NCBI RefSeq assembly: GCF_030285665.1
Contig: NZ_CP127295.1
Span: forward strand, 10,602,001-10,666,000
Origin: Amycolatopsis mongoliensis
GTDB taxonomy: Bacteria; Actinomycetota; Actinomycetes; Mycobacteriales; Pseudonocardiaceae
Reading direction: 5' to 3'
DNA length: 64,000 bases
Position numbers and translations under genes: made by a program. Numbering within the stretch: the stretch's first letter is position 1; each line of letters opens with the position of its first letter. Positions 41,726 through 49,770 of the stretch are shown in pieces. The notes under the pieces were generated by a model that ran no database searches, had not been told where the DNA came from, and worked only from the letters and a program-made list of their open reading frames with translations.

Positions 41726-42819
41726 TCACGCAGGGCCGCGTACTGCGACGCGAGGTCGTGCGGGCCGTCGCCGACGGGATCCTTGAAGAAGAACCCGAAC
41801 TCGGCCACCGGGCCGGCGACGCCGTCGCGGCACGCCTTGCCGGTCAGCCGGGCCAGGTCGAGCACCAGCGGCGCGGCGAGCGCGGAGTCGCAGCCCTGCC
41901 AGGTGAGCTGCAGCGTCATGCGCGTGCCGAGGAAACCTTCGAACAGCACGTGGTCCCAGGCGGTCTTCCAGTCGCCGAGCGCCGGGACGTAGTCGATGTG
42001 CACTTCCCCGTCGACCTCCCGGCCGAGGTTCTGCGCAAGCACCTGCTGCTTCGACGCGTTCTTGCTCGACGCCGCGCCGGGGTCGGTGAGCGTGGCACCG
42101 TCCCCGCCACCGAGCAGGTTCGTGCCCGACCAGGACAGGACGTTCAGCGCGCGCTGGGCGAACATCGGCGCGAGCACCGACCGCAGCAGCGTCTCGCCGG
42201 TCTTGCCGTCGCGGCCCGCGTAGGGCTGCCCGGCAGCGCGGGCCAGTTCGTCGAGCGCGGGCAGCCGCGCGCCGGTGGACGGGGTGAAGTCGACAAAGCC
42301 ACAGCCCGCGCGGAACGCGGCGTAGGCGTACAAGGCGCTGGGCGGCAGGACTTCCAGCGCATCCTCCAACGCGGCCAGCGACGCGTGCGCCGGGTGCGGC
42401 GCGCAGGGCGGTTCGGTGGAGGAGACGTTGAGCACGACGACGTGGTCCAGACCCTCGCGGAACTCGGTCAGGTCCGCGACGATCCGATCGACCGCCGGGC
42501 GCCCGCCGCCGGACGGCGCCGGGCGGAGCCGGGATTCGGCCGCTTCCAGCTCGGCCGTGACCGGGCCGGGCAGCGTGGCCGGCAGCACCCCCGCCGCCGC
42601 CAGCTGGTCCGCCCGCTTGACCAGCGGCGTGCCGACGACGTCGTGGCCTCCGAAGACCAGGTCCCCCAAGCCGGGCAGCGCCGCCCCGGCGAAGTCCGGC
42701 AGCTCGGTCACGCACCCCGTGCGCGCGGCGAGTCCCGCCCGCATCGCGGCGGCCCCGGCGACGGCCGTGGTGGCCACCGATCCGCGGGCTCCGATCAGCC
42801 AGACACCGATCTTCCCCAT
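41710..42819 (-). CDS. Inositol-3-phosphate-synthase-like cyclase at the head of the ebo operon
   Basis: A 369-residue MIPS-family protein. GVWLIGARGSVATTAVAGAA is the NAD-binding loop. Core motifs follow: VVVLNVSSTEPPCAPHP, FRAGCGFVDFTPSTGARLPA, GRDGKTGETLLRSVLAPMFA, LSWSGTNLLGGGDGATL, ASSKNASKQQVLAQNLG, HIDYVPALGDWKTAWDH. The catalytic Lys-rich DGKTGET and SKN..K elements are intact, so it should cyclise glucose-6-phosphate or a related sugar phosphate using NAD. Known ebo operons carry the DHQS-like cyclase EboD instead. It leads the eight-gene operon. Confidence 0.88.
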   Translation of the reverse strand: MGKIGVWLIGARGSVATTAVAGAAAMRAGLAARTGCVTELPDFAGAALPGLGDLVFGGHDVVGTPLVKRADQLAAAGVLPATLPGPVTAELEAAESRLRPAPSGGGRPAVDRIVADLTEFREGLDHVVVLNVSSTEPPCAPHPAHASLAALEDALEVLPPSALYAYAAFRAGCGFVDFTPSTGARLPALDELARAAGQPYAGRDGKTGETLLRSVLAPMFAQRALNVLSWSGTNLLGGGDGATLTDPGAASSKNASKQQVLAQNLGREVDGEVHIDYVPALGDWKTAWDHVLFEGFLGTRMTLQLTWQGCDSALAAPLVLDLARLTGKACRDGVAGPVAEFGFFFKDPVGDGPHDLASQYAALREWANR

Positions 42820-42840
42820 GTTTCCTCCCTGGTCAGTGGT

Positions 42841-42930
42841 TCAGCCCGCGCCCGCCGCTCGTTCGCCGGGCGCGCCGAGGCCCACCCCGTGTCCATCGGC
42901 CGGCGGGGGCAGGCGTTTCCCTTCGGTCAT
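42841..42930 (-). CDS. Possible 29-residue coupled leader ORF
   Basis: ATG 42930 overlaps the ROK stop codon as ATGA, and the frame encodes MTEGKRLPPPADGHGVGLG plus ten residues ending AAGAG before a TGA at 42841. It ends 21 bases before the inositol-phosphate-synthase-like gene. GGACAGCGG is a weak ribosome site. It is Gly/Pro-rich with no recognisable domain. It could be a coupling ORF, a small peptide, or chance; no neighbour supports a function. Confidence 0.25.
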   Translation of the reverse strand: MTEGKRLPPPADGHGVGLGAPGERAAGAG

Positions 42931-44198
42931 CCGCTGTCCCTTTCCGCCTGCACCGGCACCAGCGCCGGGTCGTCGAACACCGCCTGCAGCGCGACGTGCG
43001 CCCCGCCGCGCGCGGCCGCGGAGAACCCGAGCCAGGACAGCTCGACGCGGCAGCCCCCGATGCGAGGGGCGATCACCCGGGCCTCCAGCTCGGTCATCAT
43101 CGGGCCCAGCAGGTACGGGCCCAGCTGGGCGAAGTAGCCGCCGAGCAGCACCACGCGCGGGTTGAAGACGTTGACCAGCACGGCCGCGCCGACGCCGAGG
43201 CCGGTGCCGACCTGCGCGAGCGCGTCGAGGGTCCGCTTGTCCTTCAGCTGGGCGCGGCGGCGGATCATGTCGAGCCGCTGTTCGAGGTCGAGCGACGGGT
43301 CGTGCACCGGGTCGGCCGGCGACGCGGCGAGCCGCAGCATCCCGGCCAGCCCGACGAGCGTCTCCCAGCAGCCGCGGCGCCCGCACCCGCAGACGCGGCC
43401 CCCGGGATCGACCTGGATGTGCCCGACCTCTCCGGAAAACCCTTCCGCACCACCGAGCAGCCGTCCTCCGGAGATCACGCCGCCGCCGACGCCGATCTCG
43501 CCGGTCAGGTACACCAGATCGGCGGTCCCGGCGACGCTGCCCATCGCGTACTCGCCGAGCGCGCCGAGGTTCGCGTCGTTGGCCGTGCGGATCGGGAACG
43601 ACGGCGGCCCGAGCCGCCGGGTCAGCCGCTCGGTGATGCCGCGGACCACCGGGACGTCGGTCCAGTGCAGGTTCGGCGCGAAGGCGACGGTGCCGCTCGT
43701 GACGTCGACCAGCGCCGGGATGCCGACGGTCACGCCGGCCGGCACGACCCCGAGCCGCCGGCACTCCCGCAGCGCACGCGCGGTCAGCTCCGCGCCCGCG
43801 TCGAGCACCTTCGCCACCGGAAGGGCTTGGACGTCGAGCGCCACGCGCTGTTCGAAGAGCACGGTGCCGGTGAGGTCGAGGGCGAGCGCGGTCAGGTAGT
43901 CGACGTTGATCTCGACGCCGATGCCGCCGACGCCGCGGCCGTCCAGCTCGACGATCGTGCCCGGGCGCCCGACCGCGCCGGCGCGTTCGCGCTCGCCTTC
44001 CCGCGCCAGCCCGCGCTCGACGAGTTCCGAAACGAGGCTCGAGACGGTCCCCTTGTTCAGCCCGGTGTCCGCGGCGATCGCCGCCCGCGAGCGGGGTCCC
44101 GCATCCCGCAGGTGCCGCAGCACCAGCGCCAGGTTGCTCCGGCGGACGGCGGCCTGGTCGGCCGGGCGCACCGGTTTGAGCGAAAAGGAGGAGTCCAC
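42927..44198 (-). CDS. ROK-family regulator of the ebo operon
   Basis: A 423-residue ROK repressor: winged helix about 15-75 (LALVLRHLRDAGPRSRAAIA, LNKGTVSSLVSELVERGLAR), then GGIGVEINVDYLTALALDL, FAPNLHWTDV, RTANDANLGALGEYAMG, YLTGEIGVGGGVISGG and zinc motif CGCGRRGCWE. The GTG at 44198 (VDSSFSLKP) is preferred with GGGGTGGTG upstream; a TTG at 44234 is also in frame. It is 107 bases ahead of the ebo operon on the same strand and an imperfect ROK-type dyad lies at its own start. It probably represses itself and the operon in response to a sugar. Confidence 0.85.
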   Translation of the reverse strand: MDSSFSLKPVRPADQAAVRRSNLALVLRHLRDAGPRSRAAIAADTGLNKGTVSSLVSELVERGLAREGERERAGAVGRPGTIVELDGRGVGGIGVEINVDYLTALALDLTGTVLFEQRVALDVQALPVAKVLDAGAELTARALRECRRLGVVPAGVTVGIPALVDVTSGTVAFAPNLHWTDVPVVRGITERLTRRLGPPSFPIRTANDANLGALGEYAMGSVAGTADLVYLTGEIGVGGGVISGGRLLGGAEGFSGEVGHIQVDPGGRVCGCGRRGCWETLVGLAGMLRLAASPADPVHDPSLDLEQRLDMIRRRAQLKDKRTLDALAQVGTGLGVGAAVLVNVFNPRVVLLGGYFAQLGPYLLGPMMTELEARVIAPRIGGCRVELSWLGFSAAARGGAHVALQAVFDDPALVPVQAERDSG

Positions 44199-44218
44199 GC
44201 CGACACCACCCCGGTTCG

Positions 44219-44235
44219 TCTGGTGGTTCAACAAA
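44219..44235. promoter_or_regulatory. Imperfect ROK-type operator
   Basis: TCTGGTG-GTT-CAACAAA; on the other strand it reads TTTGTTG-AAC-CACCAGA. Arms match at five of seven positions and the outer TTTGTT/AACAAA style is like ROK sites elsewhere. It overlaps the possible TTG start of the ROK gene and sits 21 bases before the preferred GTG. Confidence 0.45.
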
Positions 44236-44487
44236 TTAGGTGCGGCGAAACGATCGGGTCAACGGCGCCTTTCGTGGACAAAAGCCACAGAAATCGTTCT
44301 GACCAGCGAAACTATCGAACGCGGCCAGCAAAAGGGTCCCACGGATGGAGCAGGGGTTAGGGCGTGCACCCGCCCGAATCCCACCGCCGAACGGGACCGA
44401 CTTCCGTCGTGTACCGCTGACCGGGACGCAGGAACTCTTGCCGCGCAACGACGCGAAAGTGCCGCGACAGCACCGAAACTTTCCGCA

Positions 44488-44573
44488 AGCGCCCCAAGGT
44501 GGCCTTGGTTGCGCTCAACGCACCGAAGGCCGCCTTGGGTGCGTTGGACGCACCGAAGGCCACCTTGGGGCGC
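44488..44573. repeat. Three-unit palindromic element, class 3, copy 3
   Basis: AGCGCCCCAAGGTGGCCTTG and its complement enclose two GCGTT-type turns and a central unit AAGGCCGCCTT (44526-44536). The framework (CCCCAA..TTGGGG, CGCACCGAA) equals the 17515 and 18678 copies, but AATGTGGCGTT has become AAGGTGGCCTT in the left arm with the complementary change in the right arm. It ends five bases from the MarR stop. The 343-base gap 44236-44578 otherwise shows no gene. Confidence 0.8.
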
Positions 44574-44578
44574 TCGGG

Positions 44579-45028
44579 TCAGGGGGTGAAGGTGAGGGTG
44601 CCGAGCGCGGCGACCAACGGTGCCAGTTCCGGCAAGGACTCGGCTTCGGCGAGGGCTTCCGCCAGTGCCGTGTCGTGGGTCGGACGCGCCGCCGTCAGCA
44701 GCGTCTGGCCCGCCGGCGTCACCTCCGTGTAGATGCCCCGGCGGTCGTCCGCGCAGAGGTAGCGGGCCAGCAGCCCGCGGCCCTCCAGCCGCGTGACCAG
44801 CCGGGTGGTCGCCGACTGGCTCAGCACCACCGCGTTGGCGAGCTGGTTCATCCGGAGGTGGAAGCCGTCCTGGCGGGCCAGCGCGTCGAGCACGCTGTAC
44901 TCGCTCACCGACAGTTCGTGGTCGCGCTCGAGCGCGCGCTGCAGCCTGTCCTCGATCCGCGCGTGCAGCGCGGCCAGCGTGCGCCAGCCCTGCGCGCGGG
45001 CTTCGACGGCGTCGTCGTCCAGTGACAC
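44579..45028 (-). CDS. MarR-family regulator
   Basis: A 149-residue MarR protein: LHARIEDRLQRALERDHELS, EYSVLDALARQDG, LRMNQLANAVVLSQSATTRL (recognition helix) and LEGRGLLARYLCADDRRGIY (wing) with the conserved DDRR. No redox-sensing Cys pair except one Cys in the wing. It is divergent from the MFS/aldo-keto reductase pair, and repeated TGTGCAA boxes fill the shared promoter region. It probably represses that pair and itself. Confidence 0.9.
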   Translation of the reverse strand: MSLDDDAVEARAQGWRTLAALHARIEDRLQRALERDHELSVSEYSVLDALARQDGFHLRMNQLANAVVLSQSATTRLVTRLEGRGLLARYLCADDRRGIYTEVTPAGQTLLTAARPTHDTALAEALAEAESLPELAPLVAALGTLTFTP

Positions 45029-45060
45029 GGTTCACCTCTCCCGGGCTTGCGCGTACTCCC

Positions 45061-45114
45061 TTGCACGCTGCACTATCAAGCCTGTGCAATATACGGCGTG
45101 TGCAACTATATCGG
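45061..45114. promoter_or_regulatory. MarR operator region with repeated TGTGCAA boxes
   Basis: TTGCAC at 45061 is inverted to GTGCAA at 45084, and TGTGCAATATACGG (45083-45096) recurs as TGTGCAACTATATCGG (45099-45114), a 16-base spacing. The TATA-like cores may be -10 elements. The block lies between the MarR and MFS starts. Confidence 0.65.
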
Positions 45115-45164
45115 ACGCTCGTAGTTGCTCACGCCCACAAGCCTACCCTGGAAGAAGGAAGTCC

Positions 45165-46349
45165 ATGCCCGCCGCTCTGCTCGCCCTCGCGATCAGCGCT
45201 TTCGGGATCGGCACCACCGAGTTCGTGATCATGGGCCTGCTGCCCGAGGTCGCGGCCGACTTCGGCGTCTCGATCCCGTCCGCAGGCCTGCTCATCTCCG
45301 GCTACGCGCTCGGCGTCGTCGTCGGTGCCCCCGTGCTCACCGCGCTCGCCTCGCGGGTCCCGCGCAAGACCGTGCTGGTCGCGCTCATGGGCCTGTTCAT
45401 CGCGGGCAACGTGCTCTCGGCGCTGGCCCCGAGCTACGGCCTGCTGATGACCGGCCGGGTGGTCGCGGCCCTCTCGCACGGCGCGTTCTTCGGCGTCGGC
45501 TCGGTCGTCGCCGCCTCGCTGGTCGCCCCGGCCAAGCAGGCCAGCGCCATCGCCCTGATGTTCACCGGGCTGACCGTGGCCAACGTGCTCGGCGTGCCCG
45601 CCGGGACCGCGCTCGGCCAGGCCTTCGGCTGGCGCTCGACGTTCTGGGTGGTCAGCGCGCTCGGGGTGATCGGCGCGATCGGCATCCTCGCCCTCGTCCC
45701 GCACCAGGAACCGCACCCGGACGCGGGCCTGCGCGGCGAGCTCGCCGTGTTCCGCCGCCCGCAGGTGTGGCTCGCGCTGGCCATGACCGCGCTCGGCTTC
45801 GCCGGGGTGTTCGCGTCCTTCACCTACATCGCGCCGATGATGACCGAAGTCGCCGGTTTCTCCGGCGGCGCCGTCACCTGGCTGCTCGTGCTGTTCGGCG
45901 CCGGGCTGTTCGCCGGCAACCTGCTCGGCGGCAAGGCCGCGGACCGCAAGCTGATGCCCAGCCTGTACGTCATCCTCGCCGCGCTGGCGCTGGTGCTCGT
46001 CGCCTTCGTCTTCACCGCGCACGCGAAAGTGCCGGCGGCGATCACGATCGCGTTGTTCGGCGCGGCCGGGTTCGCGACGGTCCCGCCGCTGCAGGCCCGC
46101 GTGATGGCCAAGGCCGAAGGCGCCCCGGCGCTGGCCTCGGCGGCGAACATCGCCGCGTTCAACCTCGGCAACGCCGGCGGCGCGTGGCTCGGCGGCCAGG
46201 CCATCGGCGCCGGCCTCGGCTACACCGCCCCCAACTGGATAGGCGCGGTGCTCGCCGCGGCCGGCCTCGCCGTCGCGCTCGTCTCCGGCCTGCTCGACCG
46301 CAAGGCCCCGGCTAGTTTCGAAGCCGGGGAACGGGTACCCGCCCGATGA
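45165..46349 (+). CDS. MFS efflux transporter
   Basis: A 394-residue transporter with twelve hydrophobic segments. FGIGTTEFVIMGLLPEVAAD, then LISGYALGVVVGAPVLTALA with SRVPRKTVL between helices 2 and 3 (motif A variant), and GLTVANVLGVPAGTALGQAF (motif C) identify the DHA1 drug/sugar exporter group (AraJ/Cmx type). GAAGAAGGA precedes ATG 45165. It is under the divergent MarR gene and is followed directly by an aldo/keto reductase, a common detoxification pairing. Confidence 0.9.
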   Translation: MPAALLALAISAFGIGTTEFVIMGLLPEVAADFGVSIPSAGLLISGYALGVVVGAPVLTALASRVPRKTVLVALMGLFIAGNVLSALAPSYGLLMTGRVVAALSHGAFFGVGSVVAASLVAPAKQASAIALMFTGLTVANVLGVPAGTALGQAFGWRSTFWVVSALGVIGAIGILALVPHQEPHPDAGLRGELAVFRRPQVWLALAMTALGFAGVFASFTYIAPMMTEVAGFSGGAVTWLLVLFGAGLFAGNLLGGKAADRKLMPSLYVILAALALVLVAFVFTAHAKVPAAITIALFGAAGFATVPPLQARVMAKAEGAPALASAANIAAFNLGNAGGAWLGGQAIGAGLGYTAPNWIGAVLAAAGLAVALVSGLLDRKAPASFEAGERVPAR

Positions 46350-46372
46350 ACCTCCCACCGAAAGGAACCCTC

Positions 46373-47206
46373 GTGACCAGCGTGCCCGTGATCGAACTCA
46401 ACAACGGCGTGCGGATGCCCCAACTGGGCTACGGCGTGTTCCAGGTCCCGGACGACGAGACCACCGCCGCCGTGAAGGCCGCCCTCGAAGCGGGCTACCG
46501 CAGCATCGACACCGCCGCCATCTACGGCAACGAGAAGGGCGTCGGCCAGGCGATCGCCGAGTCCGGCATCGCCCGCGACGAGCTGTTCGTCACCACCAAG
46601 CTGTGGAACTCCGCCCAGGGCTACGACACGACGCTCAAGGCCTTCGACGAGAGCATGAAGAAGCTGGGCCTGGAGCAGCTGGACCTGTACCTGATCCACT
46701 GGCCGACGCCGGAGCGCGACAAGTACCTCGACACGTGGAAGGCGTTCGAGAAGCTGCACGCCGACGGACGCGTCCGCGCGATCGGCGTGTCCAACTTCCA
46801 GCCCGCGCACCTCGAGCGACTGCTCGACGCGGCCGACGTCGCCCCGGCCGTCAACCAGATCGAGCTCCACCCCTACCTGCAGCAGCAGGAGGTCCGCGAG
46901 TTCGACGCGAAGCACGGCATCGCGACCGAGGCGTGGAGCCCGCTGGCCAAGGGCGGCTCGCTGCTGGGCGACCCGATCGTCGCGGACCTGGCGGTCAAGC
47001 ACGGCCGCACGCCGGCGCAGATCGTGCTGCGCTGGCACCTGCAGCTGGGCAACGTCGTGATCCCGAAGTCCGTGACGCCGTCACGGATCGCGGAGAACTT
47101 CGACCTGTTCGGGTTCACCCTCTCGGAGGAGGAGCTGGACTCGCTGACCCCGCTGGACCGCGGCGAGCGCACCGGCCCGGACCCGGACACCTTCAACGCC
47201 GCCTGA
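46373..47206 (+). CDS. Aldo/keto reductase
   Basis: A 277-residue NADPH-dependent reductase. VPVIELNNGVRMPQLGYGVF opens the barrel. The tetrad appears as GYRSIDTAAIYGNE (Asp, Tyr), TKLWNSAQG (Lys) and YLIHWPTPE (His); VIPKSVTPSRIAENFDLF binds NADPH. The GTG at 46373 has AAAGGA upstream; an ATG at 46346 overlaps the MFS stop and would add nine residues. It probably reduces reactive aldehydes or ketones exported or generated with the MFS substrate. Confidence 0.93.
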   Translation: MTSVPVIELNNGVRMPQLGYGVFQVPDDETTAAVKAALEAGYRSIDTAAIYGNEKGVGQAIAESGIARDELFVTTKLWNSAQGYDTTLKAFDESMKKLGLEQLDLYLIHWPTPERDKYLDTWKAFEKLHADGRVRAIGVSNFQPAHLERLLDAADVAPAVNQIELHPYLQQQEVREFDAKHGIATEAWSPLAKGGSLLGDPIVADLAVKHGRTPAQIVLRWHLQLGNVVIPKSVTPSRIAENFDLFGFTLSEEELDSLTPLDRGERTGPDPDTFNAA

Positions 47207-47217
47207 CCCGCACCCCC

Positions 47218-47263
47218 GTCGTGAGTGGTTAGGGCGGTTAGAACCGCCCTAACCACTCACGAC
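47218..47263. repeat. Long palindrome, class 1, copy identical to 35092-35137
   Basis: The 46-bp palindrome GTCGTGAGTGGTTAGGGCGG... recurs here without a single base change, 12 kb from its twin, between the converging aldo/keto reductase and methyltransferase genes. Confidence 0.88.
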
Positions 47264-47278
47264 GAGCCGCGGCAAAGC

Positions 47279-48118
47279 TCATTGCTTGCGGGCGACTCCG
47301 CCCAGGGTCAGGAAGTTCAGCTCGCTCAACGGGTGGATGCGGGGCCCGTCGGGCCACCATTCGTGCAGGTAGACCAGCCCCGGCCGGAGCAGCTCGGTGC
47401 CTTCGAAGAACGCCGTGATCTGCTCCCGGGTGCGGTGGACGCTGCCCAGCCCGGTGCCCTGGAAGCTCGTCTCCAGCAGGCGCGCCAGTTCCTGGCGGGG
47501 CGAGTCCTCTTCCGGGTCGAAGTGGTGCGTGAGCAGCAGGTACGAGCCGGGCGCGAGCGCCGCCACGTACTCCGCGACGATCGACTTCGCGCGCCCGTAG
47601 TCGTCGATGTGGTGGACGATCGACGTCAGGATCAGCGCCACCGGCCGGGTGAAGTCGAGGTACTCCTTGACGACCTCGTCGGCCAGCGTCTCCGCCGGGC
47701 GGGTCAGGTCCGCGCCCGTCACGTGGGTCAGGTAGTTCTCCTCGAGCAGCGCCCGGCCGTGCACCTGCACGACCGGGTCGTTGTCGACGTACACCACCTG
47801 CGCGTCCGGGTTGTACCGCTGGGCCACCTGGTGGGTGTTCTCCGCGGTCGGCATGCCGGAGCCCAGGTCGAGGAACTGGTCGATGCCGCGTTTCCCGGCG
47901 AGGAACCGGACCGCGCGCACCAGCCAGTCGCGGTGCTCCTTCGCCATCGTGTGCGCGCCGGGCGCGATCGCCAGCAGGCGCCGCATCGCTTCGCGGTCGA
48001 CCTCGTAGTGGTCGTGGCCGCCCAGCAGCGCGTCCGACAGCCGGGCCAGGCTCGCCTTGGAGAAATCGAGGGACGCCGAGCCTCCCTCGGTTCCGGACCG
48101 CAGGTCGCCAGGCGTCAT
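47279..48118 (-). CDS. SAM-dependent methyltransferase (Methyltransf_19/DUF574 type)
   Basis: A 279-residue protein of the actinobacterial SAM methyltransferase family: SLARLSDALLGGHDHYEVDR, FLDLGSGMPTAENTHQVA (SAM motif I), AQVVYVDNDPVVQVHGRALL (motif II Asp), YLDFTRPVALILTSIVHHID and LLLTHHFDPEEDSP. ATG 48118 is chosen with GAGGGAG upstream over an earlier in-frame ATG at 48169. It stands alone. Substrate is unknown; family members are very abundant in these genomes. Confidence 0.88.
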   Translation of the reverse strand: MTPGDLRSGTEGGSASLDFSKASLARLSDALLGGHDHYEVDREAMRRLLAIAPGAHTMAKEHRDWLVRAVRFLAGKRGIDQFLDLGSGMPTAENTHQVAQRYNPDAQVVYVDNDPVVQVHGRALLEENYLTHVTGADLTRPAETLADEVVKEYLDFTRPVALILTSIVHHIDDYGRAKSIVAEYVAALAPGSYLLLTHHFDPEEDSPRQELARLLETSFQGTGLGSVHRTREQITAFFEGTELLRPGLVYLHEWWPDGPRIHPLSELNFLTLGGVARKQ

Positions 48119-48255
48119 CGACTGTTCTCCCTCGTCTGTGGCGCCGGCCCCTGCCCCGGGCCCGGCCACCTTTGTCCGGCAACGGACAGTGCTCAGACTA
48201 CGACATGCCGTTCACCAAGTGAACCGGGCCGAAGGGCCTTACCTGCCAGGGACTA

Positions 48256-49344
48256 TTACCCGATTCGCACTTCGCGCCAGTTGTGTCCGCCGTCGGTGGT
48301 CCGGTACAGGGCGGAACCGCCGTCGGCGTCCGGCTGACCGTCGACGACGACCCCGACGCCGCCGCCGGGGAAGTCGAGATCGGTCAGGCAGAGCCCACGG
48401 TCGGACAGAACTGTCGTCGTCCAGGTGCGGCCGCCGTCGGCCGTGCTGTGCAGGAACCCGGTGCCGCCACCTTCGGCCGCGACCGTGGCCGACATCGGCG
48501 ACGCCGCGGCGAAGCCCTGCGTGATCCCCGCGAAGGGCGCCGCGTCACCACCGCTGAACGTCCCGCCGAGCTTCGCCGCGTGGCGCAGCTGCCGCTCGGT
48601 CGACCCGGGCTGCGGCGAACCGGGGCTGCTGCTGCACAGGGCCACGACCTGCCGGTCGCGGACCCCGGCGAGCGAGGCGACCGACCCGGCCGGGCACGGC
48701 GGTCCGGCCGGGGTGAAGCGGACGCCGTCGCGCGAGGTCCAGTACTTCTCCGTGCCGTAGTCCGCGCCGAGCGCGACCTGCAGGCCACCGCCGACGGCCA
48801 GGTCGCCGTAGGTGATCCCGCCATCGACCGCGAAGCCGGGCACCGGGACCAGCACCGGCGAGCCGGCGGCGCCGGAGTACAGCCGCGTCGAGCCGTGGCC
48901 CTCGCCGTAGGTGGTGAGGACGGCGAAGACCCGGCCGGCGGTTTCGGTGATCTTCGAAACGTAGTAGGGCTCCCGCGCCCCGGCCAGGCCGACCGGGTGC
49001 CAGCTCGCGCCGCCGTCGCGCGTGGACAGCACGTGGACGCCGTCGCTGACGTACCCGACGCGGTCGCCGGCGAACGTCAGCGCGACGTGGTTGTGGTTGT
49101 CCGGCAACGCCATCGGCGGCGCGCCGAGGCGCCGCCAGTGCGTTCCGCCGTCGGCCGTGCCCAGCAGCGCCGGGCACCACGACTTCCCGCAGGGCGAGTA
49201 GCCGAGGACGTACCCGGTGGCGGGGCTCGTCCAGCTCGTCGATGCGGGCCGGAACCCCCTCGGGACAACGGTTTCCGCCGTCGCGGGCGAGACCACCACG
49301 GCCAGGAGGGAGAGGACGGACGCGAGCAGCGCCGGGATTCTCAT
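48256..49344 (-). CDS. Secreted BNR/sialidase-like beta-propeller protein
   Basis: A 362-residue exported protein. Signal peptide about 1-24 (RIPALLASVLSLLAVVVSPA, cleavage near ATA-E). Repeated Asp-box-like motifs STADGGRTWTTT, RTTDGGHNWRE, STRDGGASWHPV and GTADGGTHWRR indicate a BNR-type propeller. Four Cys suggest disulfides. No catalytic Arg triad of sialidases can be made out, so it may be a binding or photosystem-assembly-like (YCF48-type) propeller. ATG 49344 has AGGTGA upstream. Confidence 0.75.
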   Translation of the reverse strand: MRIPALLASVLSLLAVVVSPATAETVVPRGFRPASTSWTSPATGYVLGYSPCGKSWCPALLGTADGGTHWRRLGAPPMALPDNHNHVALTFAGDRVGYVSDGVHVLSTRDGGASWHPVGLAGAREPYYVSKITETAGRVFAVLTTYGEGHGSTRLYSGAAGSPVLVPVPGFAVDGGITYGDLAVGGGLQVALGADYGTEKYWTSRDGVRFTPAGPPCPAGSVASLAGVRDRQVVALCSSSPGSPQPGSTERQLRHAAKLGGTFSGGDAAPFAGITQGFAAASPMSATVAAEGGGTGFLHSTADGGRTWTTTVLSDRGLCLTDLDFPGGGVGVVVDGQPDADGGSALYRTTDGGHNWREVRIG

Positions 49345-49407
49345 GATCACCTGGACGTGCCGCGCGGGAGGGGGTTGCCCCTCCAGCGCGAGGTTCCACC
49401 GCGCGGC

Positions 49408-49770
49408 TCAGCGCGCGGCGGCCAGCCGGGCGTCGAGCTCGGCGAGGTCGGCCACGAACCAGACGTTCCGGCCGCGGTTCGACTCCCGCACGACGTCCCG
49501 GAAGGCCGTGCTCGCCTCGACGTGCCCGCCGACGTCGCCGAGCAGCACCAGCCGGAAGCCGTACTGGACGATCTTCGAGAAGAAGTGCCCGATGAGCTTG
49601 GTGTGCATGTCGAAGAACCGGGCGGGGAACCGCTCGACCGGCACGACGAGGACGTCGACGGCCTGCCCGTAGGTGGCGCCGACGAGGTCGACGGCGTCTT
49701 GCTCGGTGGCCAGGTCCGGCCCTTCGGCCGGCACGAACCACACCCCGGTGCCGTGGCGCTGGTCGATCAC
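49408..49770 (-). CDS. DUF4180-domain protein
   Basis: A 120-residue protein: DLATEQDAVDLVGATYGQAV, VLVVPVERFPARFFDMHTKL, GHFFSKIVQYGFRLVLLGDV and ESNRGRNVWFVADLAELD are the characteristic blocks of DUF4180. The GTG at 49770 overlaps the stop of the alpha/beta hydrolase (GTGA). Function of the family is unknown; it is the last gene of a three-gene operon under an HTH regulator. Confidence 0.82.
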   Translation of the reverse strand: MIDQRHGTGVWFVPAEGPDLATEQDAVDLVGATYGQAVDVLVVPVERFPARFFDMHTKLIGHFFSKIVQYGFRLVLLGDVGGHVEASTAFRDVVRESNRGRNVWFVADLAELDARLAAAR

